In this document: piece after piece, positions 1-5,156 of the stretch
Position numbering within the stretch: the stretch's first letter is position 1
Layout: each line of letters starts with the position of its first letter
Made by a program: the position numbers and the translations under genes
NCBI GenBank assembly: GCA_963809205.1
Contig: CAWEIS010000020.1
Span: 1-9,926, forward strand
Reading direction: 5' to 3'
Source of the DNA: DATLLN01 sp963809205
Lineage (GTDB): Bacteria > Actinomycetota > Thermoleophilia > Gaiellales > JAICJC01
Length of the DNA: 9,926 nucleotides
The notes under the pieces: model-generated
Seen by the model: the letters and a program-made list of their open reading frames with translations, nothing else
The model's database searches: none
What the model was told of the DNA's origin: nothing

Positions 1-332
1 GGCGAACGGTCGGCGCCGACGTGTTCGTCGAGTGGGACGGCGACGCCCAGGATCTCGGGCGGCACATCGAGTCGACCGTCGACGGGACGCCGCTGCAGCT
101 GAAGATCATCGACAACCGCGGCACGCGCGTGTACCCGCCGACCGGCACGCCGACCGATTGCGTCGACGCGTGGCGCTGCCGGTTCTTCACCCGCGACGGC
201 GGCGAGCTCGCCGACGCCGACCTGCTCGAGCTGCTCGGCCGCCTGACCGCGCCGGCGGCGTTCACCCACGTCGAGAAGCTGCACGTGTTCGACGGCGAGG
301 ACGGGTTCACGAAGGCGCAGGGCGAGGACTAG
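1..332 (+). CDS. icd: NADP-dependent isocitrate dehydrogenase, C-terminal fragment (5' end outside window)
   Basis: The reading frame is open from the first bases of the window (frame starting at position 3) to a TAG at 330-332, so this is the last ~109 residues of a longer protein. The peptide has the pattern GADVFVEWDG, TPLQLKIIDNRGTRVYP and CVDAWRCRF. I recognise this as the extra C-terminal domain of the long isocitrate dehydrogenases (Thermus thermophilus / alphaproteobacterial type), which lie beyond the catalytic isocitrate/isopropylmalate dehydrogenase fold. The whole enzyme would oxidatively decarboxylate isocitrate to 2-oxoglutarate in the TCA cycle, in the cytoplasm. The catalytic residues are outside the window, so activity and cofactor use cannot be checked here. 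An internal GTG at 21 is in frame but is not the start, because homology continues upstream of it. The DUF1707 gene follows after 1 nt, so the two are probably co-transcribed. Confidence 0.8.
   Translation, partial: RTVGADVFVEWDGDAQDLGRHIESTVDGTPLQLKIIDNRGTRVYPPTGTPTDCVDAWRCRFFTRDGGELADADLLELLGRLTAPAAFTHVEKLHVFDGEDGFTKAQGED
324..328 (+). promoter_or_regulatory. Ribosome binding site supporting the TTG start at 334
   Basis: GAGGA lies inside the last codons of the isocitrate dehydrogenase gene, 5 nt before TTG at 334. It is the reason for choosing this rare start codon, and it implies translational coupling to the upstream gene. Confidence 0.5.
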
Positions 333-333
333 C

Positions 334-735
334 TTGACGGACGAGGTACTCGCGTCCGACCGCGACCGCGAGCAGGTGGCGGCGGCGCTGCGCGATGCGA
401 CGGCCGAGGGCCGGCTGTCGGTCGACGAGCTGTCGGAACGGCTCGATCAGGCGTACGGCGCGCGCACGCGCGCCGAGCTCGACCGCGCCGTGGTCGGGCT
501 GCCGGCACGGCCGTTGCCGACGGGCGACGAGGGCTACCCGGTGTGGGGGGTGGTCGGTGCGGTGGCCGGCACGGTGCTCGTGCCGTTCGGCTCGCTGGTC
601 GCGTTCGTGTCGGGGCTGGTGCTGCTGCGCACCGAGCACGTGCCCGCCCGCCGGCTGCAGCTCAAGCTGTGGGTGGCGGGCGCGGTGGCCTGGCAGGCGA
701 TCAGCCTGGCGATCGCGCTGATCTTCCTGCGCTGA
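334..735 (+). CDS. DUF1707 domain membrane protein
   Basis: This 133-residue protein begins at TTG 334, just after the isocitrate dehydrogenase stop. Residues ~5-57 match the DUF1707 (SHOCT-like) pattern of Actinobacteria: ASDRDREQV near the start, then EGRLSVDELSERLDQA, then ARTRAELDRAVVGLP. A short linker follows, then two hydrophobic segments (about 69-97 and 110-131), which predict a small inner-membrane protein with its DUF1707 part in the cytoplasm. The biochemical role of DUF1707 is not known. It often sits at the N-terminus of small membrane proteins or in front of other sensor-like domains. The 1-nt gap and the RBS inside the previous gene suggest co-expression with icd, though a functional link to the TCA cycle is not implied. 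The domain call is confident; the function is unknown. Confidence 0.8.
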   Translation: MTDEVLASDRDREQVAAALRDATAEGRLSVDELSERLDQAYGARTRAELDRAVVGLPARPLPTGDEGYPVWGVVGAVAGTVLVPFGSLVAFVSGLVLLRTEHVPARRLQLKLWVAGAVAWQAISLAIALIFLR

Positions 736-746
736 GGATGTTGCGC

Positions 747-778
747 GGGTGGGGCGGGCGTGGTTGCCCACCCCACTC
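747..778. terminator. Hairpin between convergent DUF1707 and MFS genes
   Basis: GTGGGGCGGGC (749-759) pairs with GCCCACCCCAC (766-776) around a 6-nt loop, with a single C-A mismatch. One G-T and one G-C pair extend the stem to 747/778. It begins 12 nt after the DUF1707 stop and lies between two convergent genes, where a bidirectional terminator is expected. No U-tract follows, so it is a GC-rich hairpin rather than a classical intrinsic terminator. I see no gene in the rest of 736-882. Confidence 0.5.
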
Positions 779-882
779 CGCCTCTGGGTACCCGGGCCGT
801 TCCGGAGTGGAGCCGTTGCCCAAGTGCGGCACACCGGTCGCGCCGAGCACCACGTCAACCGTACGAGCACGTTACGACGGCG

Positions 883-2517
883 TCAAACGGAGCCAAGCGT
901 CGCGCGAAGTCCGCCGAGACGGGTGGCGACCACTGACTCGGCGGCCTCGCGGCTCGGCGAATGTCCGGTGACCGCCGCGATGAAGGTGTCGCGGTCGAGC
1001 GCCAGGAGCTCGGTGGGCTCGACCGCCACCACCGTTGCCGTGCGAGGCACGTCGCGCAGCAGTGCGATCTCGCCGAACGACTCGCCCCGCCCGAGCGTGA
1101 CGTGGGCCTCCTGCACCTCGACCGATCCGCTGGCCACCACGAAGAAGCGGTCGCCCTGATCCCCTCGGGTGATCACCGAATCCCCGGCAGCCACGGCGAC
1201 CCGTTCGACCGCCGAGACCAGGCTCTCCAGCACCGGCTCCGGCAGCACCGCCAGCATCGGCACGCCGCGCAGCAGCTCCGCCAGCTCTGCCGGCGGCCGC
1301 GACGCCCGGTCGATCGCGCGGAGCCGCCGCCACCCGAGCGCGGTCGCCGCGGGCAGTACCAGCCCCGTCGCCACCAGCGCGCCCTCCGCTCCGAGGGTCG
1401 AGACCAGCACCGGTGCCAGGATGCCGCCGAGCCCGATGGTCCCGACGAACACGCTCTCCAGCACGCCGAACGCGCGGGCCAGCACATCCTCGGGTACGGC
1501 GCGCTGCAGCAGCGTCAGCGCGGAGACGTCGACCAGCGTGTTGCCGACGCCGACAGCGGCGAGGGCGACGATCGCGCCCAGCTGGGTCGACCAGCCGGCG
1601 ATCAGGACGATTGGCAGCCCCCAGAGCAGCATTCCCGCCGCGAACGTGGCCGCCAACCGCGATCCGCGGGCCAGCGGCAGCACGATGGCCGCGCCGACCA
1701 GCCCGCCGACGCCCATCACAGCGAACAGGGTGCCGACCCCGCCCTGCCCCATCCCGGCCAGGTCGAGGGCGATTACAACGATCAGCACGTCGAGCGCACC
1801 GGCCACCAGCGTCTGCAGCCCGTACAGGCCCACCAGCAGCGTGATCGGCCCGCCCGAGCCGATTGCCCTGAACCCGGCCGTCACCTCACCGGTAATCGAC
1901 TCGGGCTCGGTCGCGGTCTGGGCCTCGCGCGCCGGCTCGTCGATGCGCCACACCATCGACGCCGACCAGGCGAAGGCGGCGGCCGTGAAGGCGAACCCCA
2001 GCGCCGGACCGCCGACCGCGACCAGCGCGCCGCCGATCGCCGGCCCGGCGAACGAGCCGACGCTCTCGATCGTGCTCGAGGTCGCGTTGGCGGCCGTCAG
2101 CTCGTCGGGCGAACCCGCCAGGCCCGGGAGGATCGCTGCCTCGGCCGGGGTGAACGCCGCGGAGAACATCCCGCTGACGCCGGCCAGCCCGTAGGCAAGG
2201 GCGGGCGGGCCGTCGGCGGCGGCGATCAACGCGATGACGGACATCAGCCCGACGCGGACGAGATCGGCCGTCAGCATCACCTGGCGGCGCGGGCGGCGGT
2301 CGCTGACCACGGCGATGAACGGAGCTGTGAACGCCGCCGGCAGCATCCGGCAGAGCATCGCAATGCCGACCGCCGTCGTGCCGCCCGCGTCGAACGCGAA
2401 GATCGCGAGCGCGACGGCGAACCCCCACGATCCGGCGAACGACCCGACGGCGGCGAGTTCCAGGCGACGAAGCCCCGGGTTGGCGAAGACCGCTCGCAGC
2501 GCCCTCAGCGATTCCAT
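883..2517 (-). CDS. MFS transporter fused to a C-terminal cyclic-nucleotide-binding domain
   Basis: The 544-residue protein has two parts. Residues ~1-405 are hydrophobic with about 12 membrane spans. They include the MFS loop 2-3 signature as VVSDRRPRRQV (70-80) and Ala/Gly-rich helices, as in drug-efflux-type major facilitator proteins. Residues ~418-520 are a CRP/EPAC-type cNMP-binding beta-roll. It contains GDSVITRGDQGDRFFVVASG and a phosphate-binding cassette FGEIALLRDVPRTATV (481-496), with the ligand-binding Glu483 and Arg492 both present. Arg is followed by Thr493, as in cGMP-preferring sites of protein kinase G, whereas PKA has Ala. That does not settle the ligand in bacteria. The layout suggests transport, or its gating, controlled from the cytoplasm by a nucleotide; the substrate cannot be inferred. 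The start is ATG 2517, just ahead of the first helix, without a clear Shine-Dalgarno. The gene runs alone and convergently to the DUF1707 gene. Confidence 0.85.
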   Translation of the reverse strand: MESLRALRAVFANPGLRRLELAAVGSFAGSWGFAVALAIFAFDAGGTTAVGIAMLCRMLPAAFTAPFIAVVSDRRPRRQVMLTADLVRVGLMSVIALIAAADGPPALAYGLAGVSGMFSAAFTPAEAAILPGLAGSPDELTAANATSSTIESVGSFAGPAIGGALVAVGGPALGFAFTAAAFAWSASMVWRIDEPAREAQTATEPESITGEVTAGFRAIGSGGPITLLVGLYGLQTLVAGALDVLIVVIALDLAGMGQGGVGTLFAVMGVGGLVGAAIVLPLARGSRLAATFAAGMLLWGLPIVLIAGWSTQLGAIVALAAVGVGNTLVDVSALTLLQRAVPEDVLARAFGVLESVFVGTIGLGGILAPVLVSTLGAEGALVATGLVLPAATALGWRRLRAIDRASRPPAELAELLRGVPMLAVLPEPVLESLVSAVERVAVAAGDSVITRGDQGDRFFVVASGSVEVQEAHVTLGRGESFGEIALLRDVPRTATVVAVEPTELLALDRDTFIAAVTGHSPSREAAESVVATRLGGLRATLGSV

Positions 2518-2530
2518 CAGGTGGCAGCCG

Positions 2531-2559
2531 TTGCAATTCGCATGGGGCGTGGGAAGATA
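2531..2559 (+). promoter_or_regulatory. Possible promoter for the 51-residue protein gene
   Basis: TTGCAA (2531-2536) is followed after 17 nt by AAGATA (2554-2559), in the 96-bp gap between two divergent genes. The -10 match is poor. GGGAAG at 2551-2556 could instead be a -10 for a stress (SigB/SigF-like) sigma factor. This is a weak call based on position and spacing only. Confidence 0.2.
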
Positions 2560-2602
2560 CCGACCACGGCAGCCGTCTGGTTAGCGAATCAACTCTCGAG
2601 AG

Positions 2603-2607
2603 AGGAG
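2603..2607 (+). promoter_or_regulatory. Shine-Dalgarno of the 51-residue protein
   Basis: AGGAG lies 6 nt before ATG 2614. This ideal spacing is the main reason for taking the short charged frame downstream as a real gene and for placing its start there. The frame is open much further upstream only because it is antisense to the MFS gene. Confidence 0.65.
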
Positions 2608-2613
2608 TCGGTC

Positions 2614-2769
2614 ATGGAGGAGCAGCAGGAACGGGATCGCCGCAAGCGTACGGAGGAAGAGCCGGAGGTCGAGGCTCACAAGCACAAGCGGCAGGATGAC
2701 GAGCCCGACGAGGCGCAGCCGGACGAGACGCCCGACGTCGAGGCGCACGCCAGGGTCCGCAGGACATAG
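2614..2769 (+). CDS. Small charged protein (51 residues) with VEAH repeat, function unknown
   Basis: An ATG with a good RBS opens a 51-residue frame ending at TAG 2767-2769. Almost every residue is charged or polar (Glu, Asp, Arg, Lys, Gln, His). There is no hydrophobic core, so it is probably disordered or a single polar helix. The segment EVEAH (18-22) recurs as DVEAH (41-45), each preceded by an acidic Pro-containing stretch (EEEP, PDETP). The first copy is followed by basic KHKR and the second by ARVRR. I have no firm family for it. A small hydrophilic stress protein or a nucleic-acid- or metal-binding peptide are both possible. It is divergent from the MFS-cNMP gene and ends 11 nt before the hairpin at 2781. 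The good RBS and terminator argue that it is expressed. Confidence 0.6.
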   Translation: MEEQQERDRRKRTEEEPEVEAHKHKRQDDEPDEAQPDETPDVEAHARVRRT

Positions 2770-2780
2770 CTACCGCGAGT

Positions 2781-2805
2781 AGGCCGGGGCCTCAGGCCCC
2801 GGCCT
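2781..2805. terminator. Perfect 11-bp hairpin between convergent genes
   Basis: AGGCCGGGGCC (2781-2791) and GGCCCCGGCCT (2795-2805) are exact inverted repeats around a 3-nt loop TCA. The loop is the TGA stop codon of the minus-strand GAF gene, so the right arm lies inside that coding region. With a 3-nt bulge (TAG) the pairing can extend to CGCG on both sides. It sits 11 nt after the stop of the 51-residue protein and can act in both directions. There is no U-tract. Confidence 0.65.
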
Positions 2806-3436
2806 CGCGCTGGTCCAGTAGGTCGGCGAGCGCCGCCACCAGTCGGTCGGCCGCGTCGCGCCGAGGGCCATCCAGCGCGTCGATGGCCGCCGCCAAAGAC
2901 GCGACCGCAGTCGCCTCGCCGCCGACGGCGGCAGCCGCCCGGCGGTTGCGCATGATTAGGCCGAGCGCGATCGCCGCCTGGTTGGCGAACAGCCCCAGCA
3001 TGTCCAGGTCGGCGGCCGAGATGCGGCGGGACGCCGGCGGGTCGAGCACCTCGATCACGCCCACCGAGTGCTCGCCGTGCAGCAGCGGGCAGGCCAGGAG
3101 CTTGCCCGGCGTGTAGCCGGTCGAGGCCGCGACCTCGGACGCGAACCGCTTGTCGCTCGCCGGATCCTCGATCGCAATCGGCTGCCGGGTGACCAGCACC
3201 CAGCCGGCGATACCCCTGCTCGACGGAAACCGGTTCCCGACCAGGCTGGTCTCACCGTGTCCGGCCACCGCCTCGAAGACCAGCTCGTCGGTCGCTTCGT
3301 CGAGCAGGAAGATCGAGGCGGCCCGTGCGGCGAAGATCGCCCGCGCAACCTCGACCACCGACTGCAGCAGCTCCGCGTGAGCCCCTTCCGATCCGGCCAC
3401 CCCCGCCGCAACCGCGGCCTGCAGGTCGTCAGCCAT
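2792..3436 (-). CDS. GAF-domain protein (last gene of sigma-factor operon)
   Basis: This 214-residue protein is built around one GAF domain (about 20-160). The family landmarks are ASIFLLDEATDELVFEAVAG (40-59), the RGIAGWVL loop (74-81), the PIAIEDPASDKRF strand and loop (86-98) and the LLACPLLHGEHSVGVIEVLD strands (113-132). A last helix DLDMLGLFANQAAIAL follows. The remaining ~50 residues are Ala-rich and helical, possibly a dimerisation or partner-binding segment. GAF domains bind small molecules (cyclic nucleotides, 2-oxoacids, haem, bilins) or serve only as dimer modules; the ligand cannot be predicted here. There is no membrane segment or output domain, so the output must be another protein. 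The start ATG 3436 has a good GGAGG 5 nt upstream and overlaps the end of the protease gene by 8 nt, so the two are likely co-translated and may interact. Confidence 0.85.
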   Translation of the reverse strand: MADDLQAAVAAGVAGSEGAHAELLQSVVEVARAIFAARAASIFLLDEATDELVFEAVAGHGETSLVGNRFPSSRGIAGWVLVTRQPIAIEDPASDKRFASEVAASTGYTPGKLLACPLLHGEHSVGVIEVLDPPASRRISAADLDMLGLFANQAAIALGLIMRNRRAAAAVGGEATAVASLAAAIDALDGPRRDAADRLVAALADLLDQREAGA

Positions 3437-4253
3437 CGTCCCCTCCAGTCGACGCGATCTGTGCCAGCACGCTCTTCAGCTCGAACGGGGTCAGCTCGGG
3501 ATGCTTGGCCAGGATCAGCGCGCACATCCCGGCGATGTGGGGTGCCGCGAAGCTGTTCCCCGTCGCCCGGATCACGCCCTCGCCCGGCCAGGCGACCTCG
3601 ACGTCCACACCGCGGGCGAAGAACTCCACCGGCGGGTCGGCGTTGACGTAGAACTCGCGCTCGCCATCGCCGTCGTGGCTGCCCACCGAGATCACGGACG
3701 CGAACCGCCAGGGGTAGCTGTTCACCGGCATGTTGTGCGCGGAGGCGATCAGCACCGTGCGCTGGAAGTAGGCCCGGTCGGCCAGCTCGTGCAGCCTGCC
3801 GACGAACTCGCTCTTGGTCGTGGACAGGCTGAGGTTGACCACCCGGGCGCCCGACTCGATCGCCCACTCCAGCCCGTCCAGCAGGGCACCGCCGCTGCCG
3901 GTGTACCCCGGGCCGAGCACGCGGACGCTGTACAGGTCGCACCCGGGCGCGAGCGCGCGGATGATCCCGGCGCACGCCGTTCCGTGTCCGCAGACGTCTC
4001 CCTCCTCGTCGGTGACGAGCGCCTCGGCATCGTCGTCGACCGCCACCGCGCGCTGGATGCCGCCGACCGCCGGATGCTCGCCGTCGACCCCGCTGTCCAC
4101 CACGGCCACGGCGACCCCCTCGCCGGTCGAGTCGCCCCACGCCCAGTTTCGGTCGATCCGCTCCGACCACCACGCCGGGCGCACGGCATGCGCCGCGCCG
4201 CCGGTGGGCAGGCTCCAGGCCGGCAGCTCCTCGTCGTGTCCGGTCTCGCTCAC
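3429..4253 (-). CDS. Subtilisin-like serine protease (S8), probably cytoplasmic
   Basis: From GTG 4253 the protein has 274 residues. The S8 catalytic triad is visible: Asp53 in VAVVDSGVDGEHP, His90 in CGHGTACAG and Ser234 in ATGNSFAAPHIAGM. Asn174 (ASAHNMP) is the likely oxyanion-hole residue. In subtilisin the serine motif is GTSMAAP; here Thr is Asn (GNS), probably a subfamily trait. There is no signal peptide, no membrane helix and no obvious propeptide. The protein is about the size of a bare catalytic domain, so it should act inside the cell, perhaps on a regulatory protein. The frame stays open upstream to 4445, but that 64-residue extension is Arg-rich shadow of the preceding gene. GTG 4253 overlaps the upstream stop as GTGA and is the better start. 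The stop overlaps the GAF gene. The physical link with a sigma factor suggests regulated proteolysis (inference). Confidence 0.88.
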   Translation of the reverse strand: MSETGHDEELPAWSLPTGGAAHAVRPAWWSERIDRNWAWGDSTGEGVAVAVVDSGVDGEHPAVGGIQRAVAVDDDAEALVTDEEGDVCGHGTACAGIIRALAPGCDLYSVRVLGPGYTGSGGALLDGLEWAIESGARVVNLSLSTTKSEFVGRLHELADRAYFQRTVLIASAHNMPVNSYPWRFASVISVGSHDGDGEREFYVNADPPVEFFARGVDVEVAWPGEGVIRATGNSFAAPHIAGMCALILAKHPELTPFELKSVLAQIASTGGDDG

Positions 4254-4516
4254 GACCGGTCGGCGAGACGGTGACGAACGGCGGCACGCAGCGCGGGGTT
4301 CGGCTCGTGGCCGGCCCGGCGCAGTGCCGCCTCGAGATCGGCGACCAGCTCGGCATGGAACTCCGCGTCGGTCTCCGCGAGCGCCAACACCTGGTCGGCG
4401 GCTCGGCGGAACGCGGGCATCTCGATCGCGGCCCGTTCCCAGCACTCGGGGGCGGCGGGCAACGCGGCGATCAGGCGTCCCAGCATCCGTTCGTCCATCT
4501 CGTTGTCATCCATCAT
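4250..4516 (-). CDS. Small helical protein of unknown family between sigma factor and protease
   Basis: This is an 88-residue protein without a recognised domain. It is predicted all-helical and acidic in the N-terminal half, with LIAALPAAPECWERAA (15-30), then AFRRAADQVLALAETDAEFH, then ADLEAALRRAGHEPNP and a basic tail. It has a single Cys (25), no HxxxCxxC zinc motif and no membrane segment, so it is not a standard ZAS-type anti-sigma factor. It overlaps the sigma gene by 4 nt (ATGA) and the protease gene by 4 nt (GTGA), so it is certainly part of the operon. Position suggests a sigma-binding inhibitor, a protease substrate or an adaptor; all are inference. The start could be Met1 or Met2. 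GGTGAGG just upstream is better spaced for the second. Confidence 0.75.
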   Translation of the reverse strand: MMDDNEMDERMLGRLIAALPAAPECWERAAIEMPAFRRAADQVLALAETDAEFHAELVADLEAALRRAGHEPNPALRAAVRHRLADRS

Positions 4517-5076
4517 GCCTCACCAGACGTCTGTGATGCCCGCGATCTTCCCTCTAACAGCTCCCGCAGCCGGCTCAGGCAGCGCGAAATCCGGCTGGCG
4601 ATGGTGCCGGCCGGGATGCTCAGCGCGTTGCCGATAACGGCGTAGCTCTCGTCGCGCCGGAAGAAGCGGTCGAGGATCTCTGCGCAGTTATCGGAGAGCT
4701 CGGCCATCATCCGGTCGACGTCCATCGCCAGCTCGACCCGCTCCAGGGTGTCGTCGGGGTCGGCCGCCTCCCACTCGTCCTCGGTGACCGGCGACCGCTT
4801 CGCGGCGCGCAGCCAGTCGAGGCACAGACGGCGGGTGACCTGGCCGATCCATGCCCGCATCGACGCGTCGTCGCGGATGTCATTGAGGTGCTCATACACC
4901 CGGACGAACACGTCCTGGAACACGTCCTCGGCGTCCGCGTCACTCAGCCGGAAGCCCTGCTGGCAGATCGCGAACACGTAGCGCGAGTACATGCGCACGA
5001 GCTGCGCCCATGCGTCCTGATCCCCCGATCGGCATCTCGCGACGAGCGAGACCACGACCTCCGCTTCAGCCGACAT
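4513..5076 (-). CDS. ECF-type RNA polymerase sigma factor
   Basis: The 187-residue protein has the two-domain ECF layout. Region 2 (about 22-93) shows AWAQLVRMYSRYVFAIC, then DAEDVFQDVFVRVYEHL, then SMRAWIGQVTRRLCLDWLR, which bind the polymerase clamp and the -10 element. Region 4 (about 118-176) shows a helix-turn-helix in ESYAVIGNALSIPAGTIASRI followed by RCLSRLRELL, for the -35 element. There is no sigma-1.1 or region 3 and no C-terminal extension. It is the first gene of the four-gene minus-strand operon. The start ATG 5076 has no recognisable Shine-Dalgarno within 15 nt, so it may be translated from a short or absent leader. The downstream stop overlaps the 88-residue gene as ATGA. The target promoters are unknown; autoregulation is common in the family. 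No typical zinc anti-sigma gene is adjacent. Confidence 0.93.
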   Translation of the reverse strand: MSAEAEVVVSLVARCRSGDQDAWAQLVRMYSRYVFAICQQGFRLSDADAEDVFQDVFVRVYEHLNDIRDDASMRAWIGQVTRRLCLDWLRAAKRSPVTEDEWEAADPDDTLERVELAMDVDRMMAELSDNCAEILDRFFRRDESYAVIGNALSIPAGTIASRISRCLSRLRELLEGRSRASQTSGEA

Positions 5077-5111
5077 GTGGCAAAGCGTATCGGGTATCGC
5101 CGTGTGTGCCT

Positions 5112-5134
5112 AGTCAAGCCGAAACCGCTTGATT
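5112..5134. promoter_or_regulatory. Inverted repeat in the divergent sigma/cyclase promoter region
   Basis: AGTCAAGC (5112-5119) and GCTTGATT (5127-5134) form an inverted repeat with 7 of 8 matching positions around 7 nt. The arms read as TTGACT on the minus strand (5117-5112) and TTGATT on the plus strand (5129-5134), that is, possible back-to-back -35 hexamers for the sigma operon and the cyclase gene. No well-spaced -10 partner is clear. TAGCGT at 5148-5153 is only 13 nt from TTGATT. It may be an operator, paired promoters or both. Confidence 0.35.
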
Positions 5135-5156
5135 GCTTCGACTCCGGTAGCGTCGC

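Noticed and set aside
736..882. Possible small gene or riboswitch between the DUF1707 and MFS genes
   Set aside because: The genes converge here, so a 5' leader element is not expected. Beyond the hairpin at 747-778 and a GGGTACCC palindrome, I find no supported structure.
961..2613. Very long open frame on the + strand opposite the MFS-cNMP gene
   Set aside because: It is rich in Arg, Gln, His and Pro with no domain, as expected for the antisense of a GC-rich gene. Only its last 51 codons, after the RBS at 2603-2607, are taken as a gene.
3055..4356. 433-codon minus-strand frame spanning the protease and GAF genes
   Set aside because: It is an Arg/Gly-rich shadow frame. The subtilase triad and GAF motifs are in the other frames.
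4254..4445. 64-residue N-terminal extension of the subtilase
   Set aside because: It is Arg/Pro/Gly-rich and fully overlaps the 88-residue gene in another frame, with no signal peptide. The GTGA overlap at 4250-4253 gives a better start.
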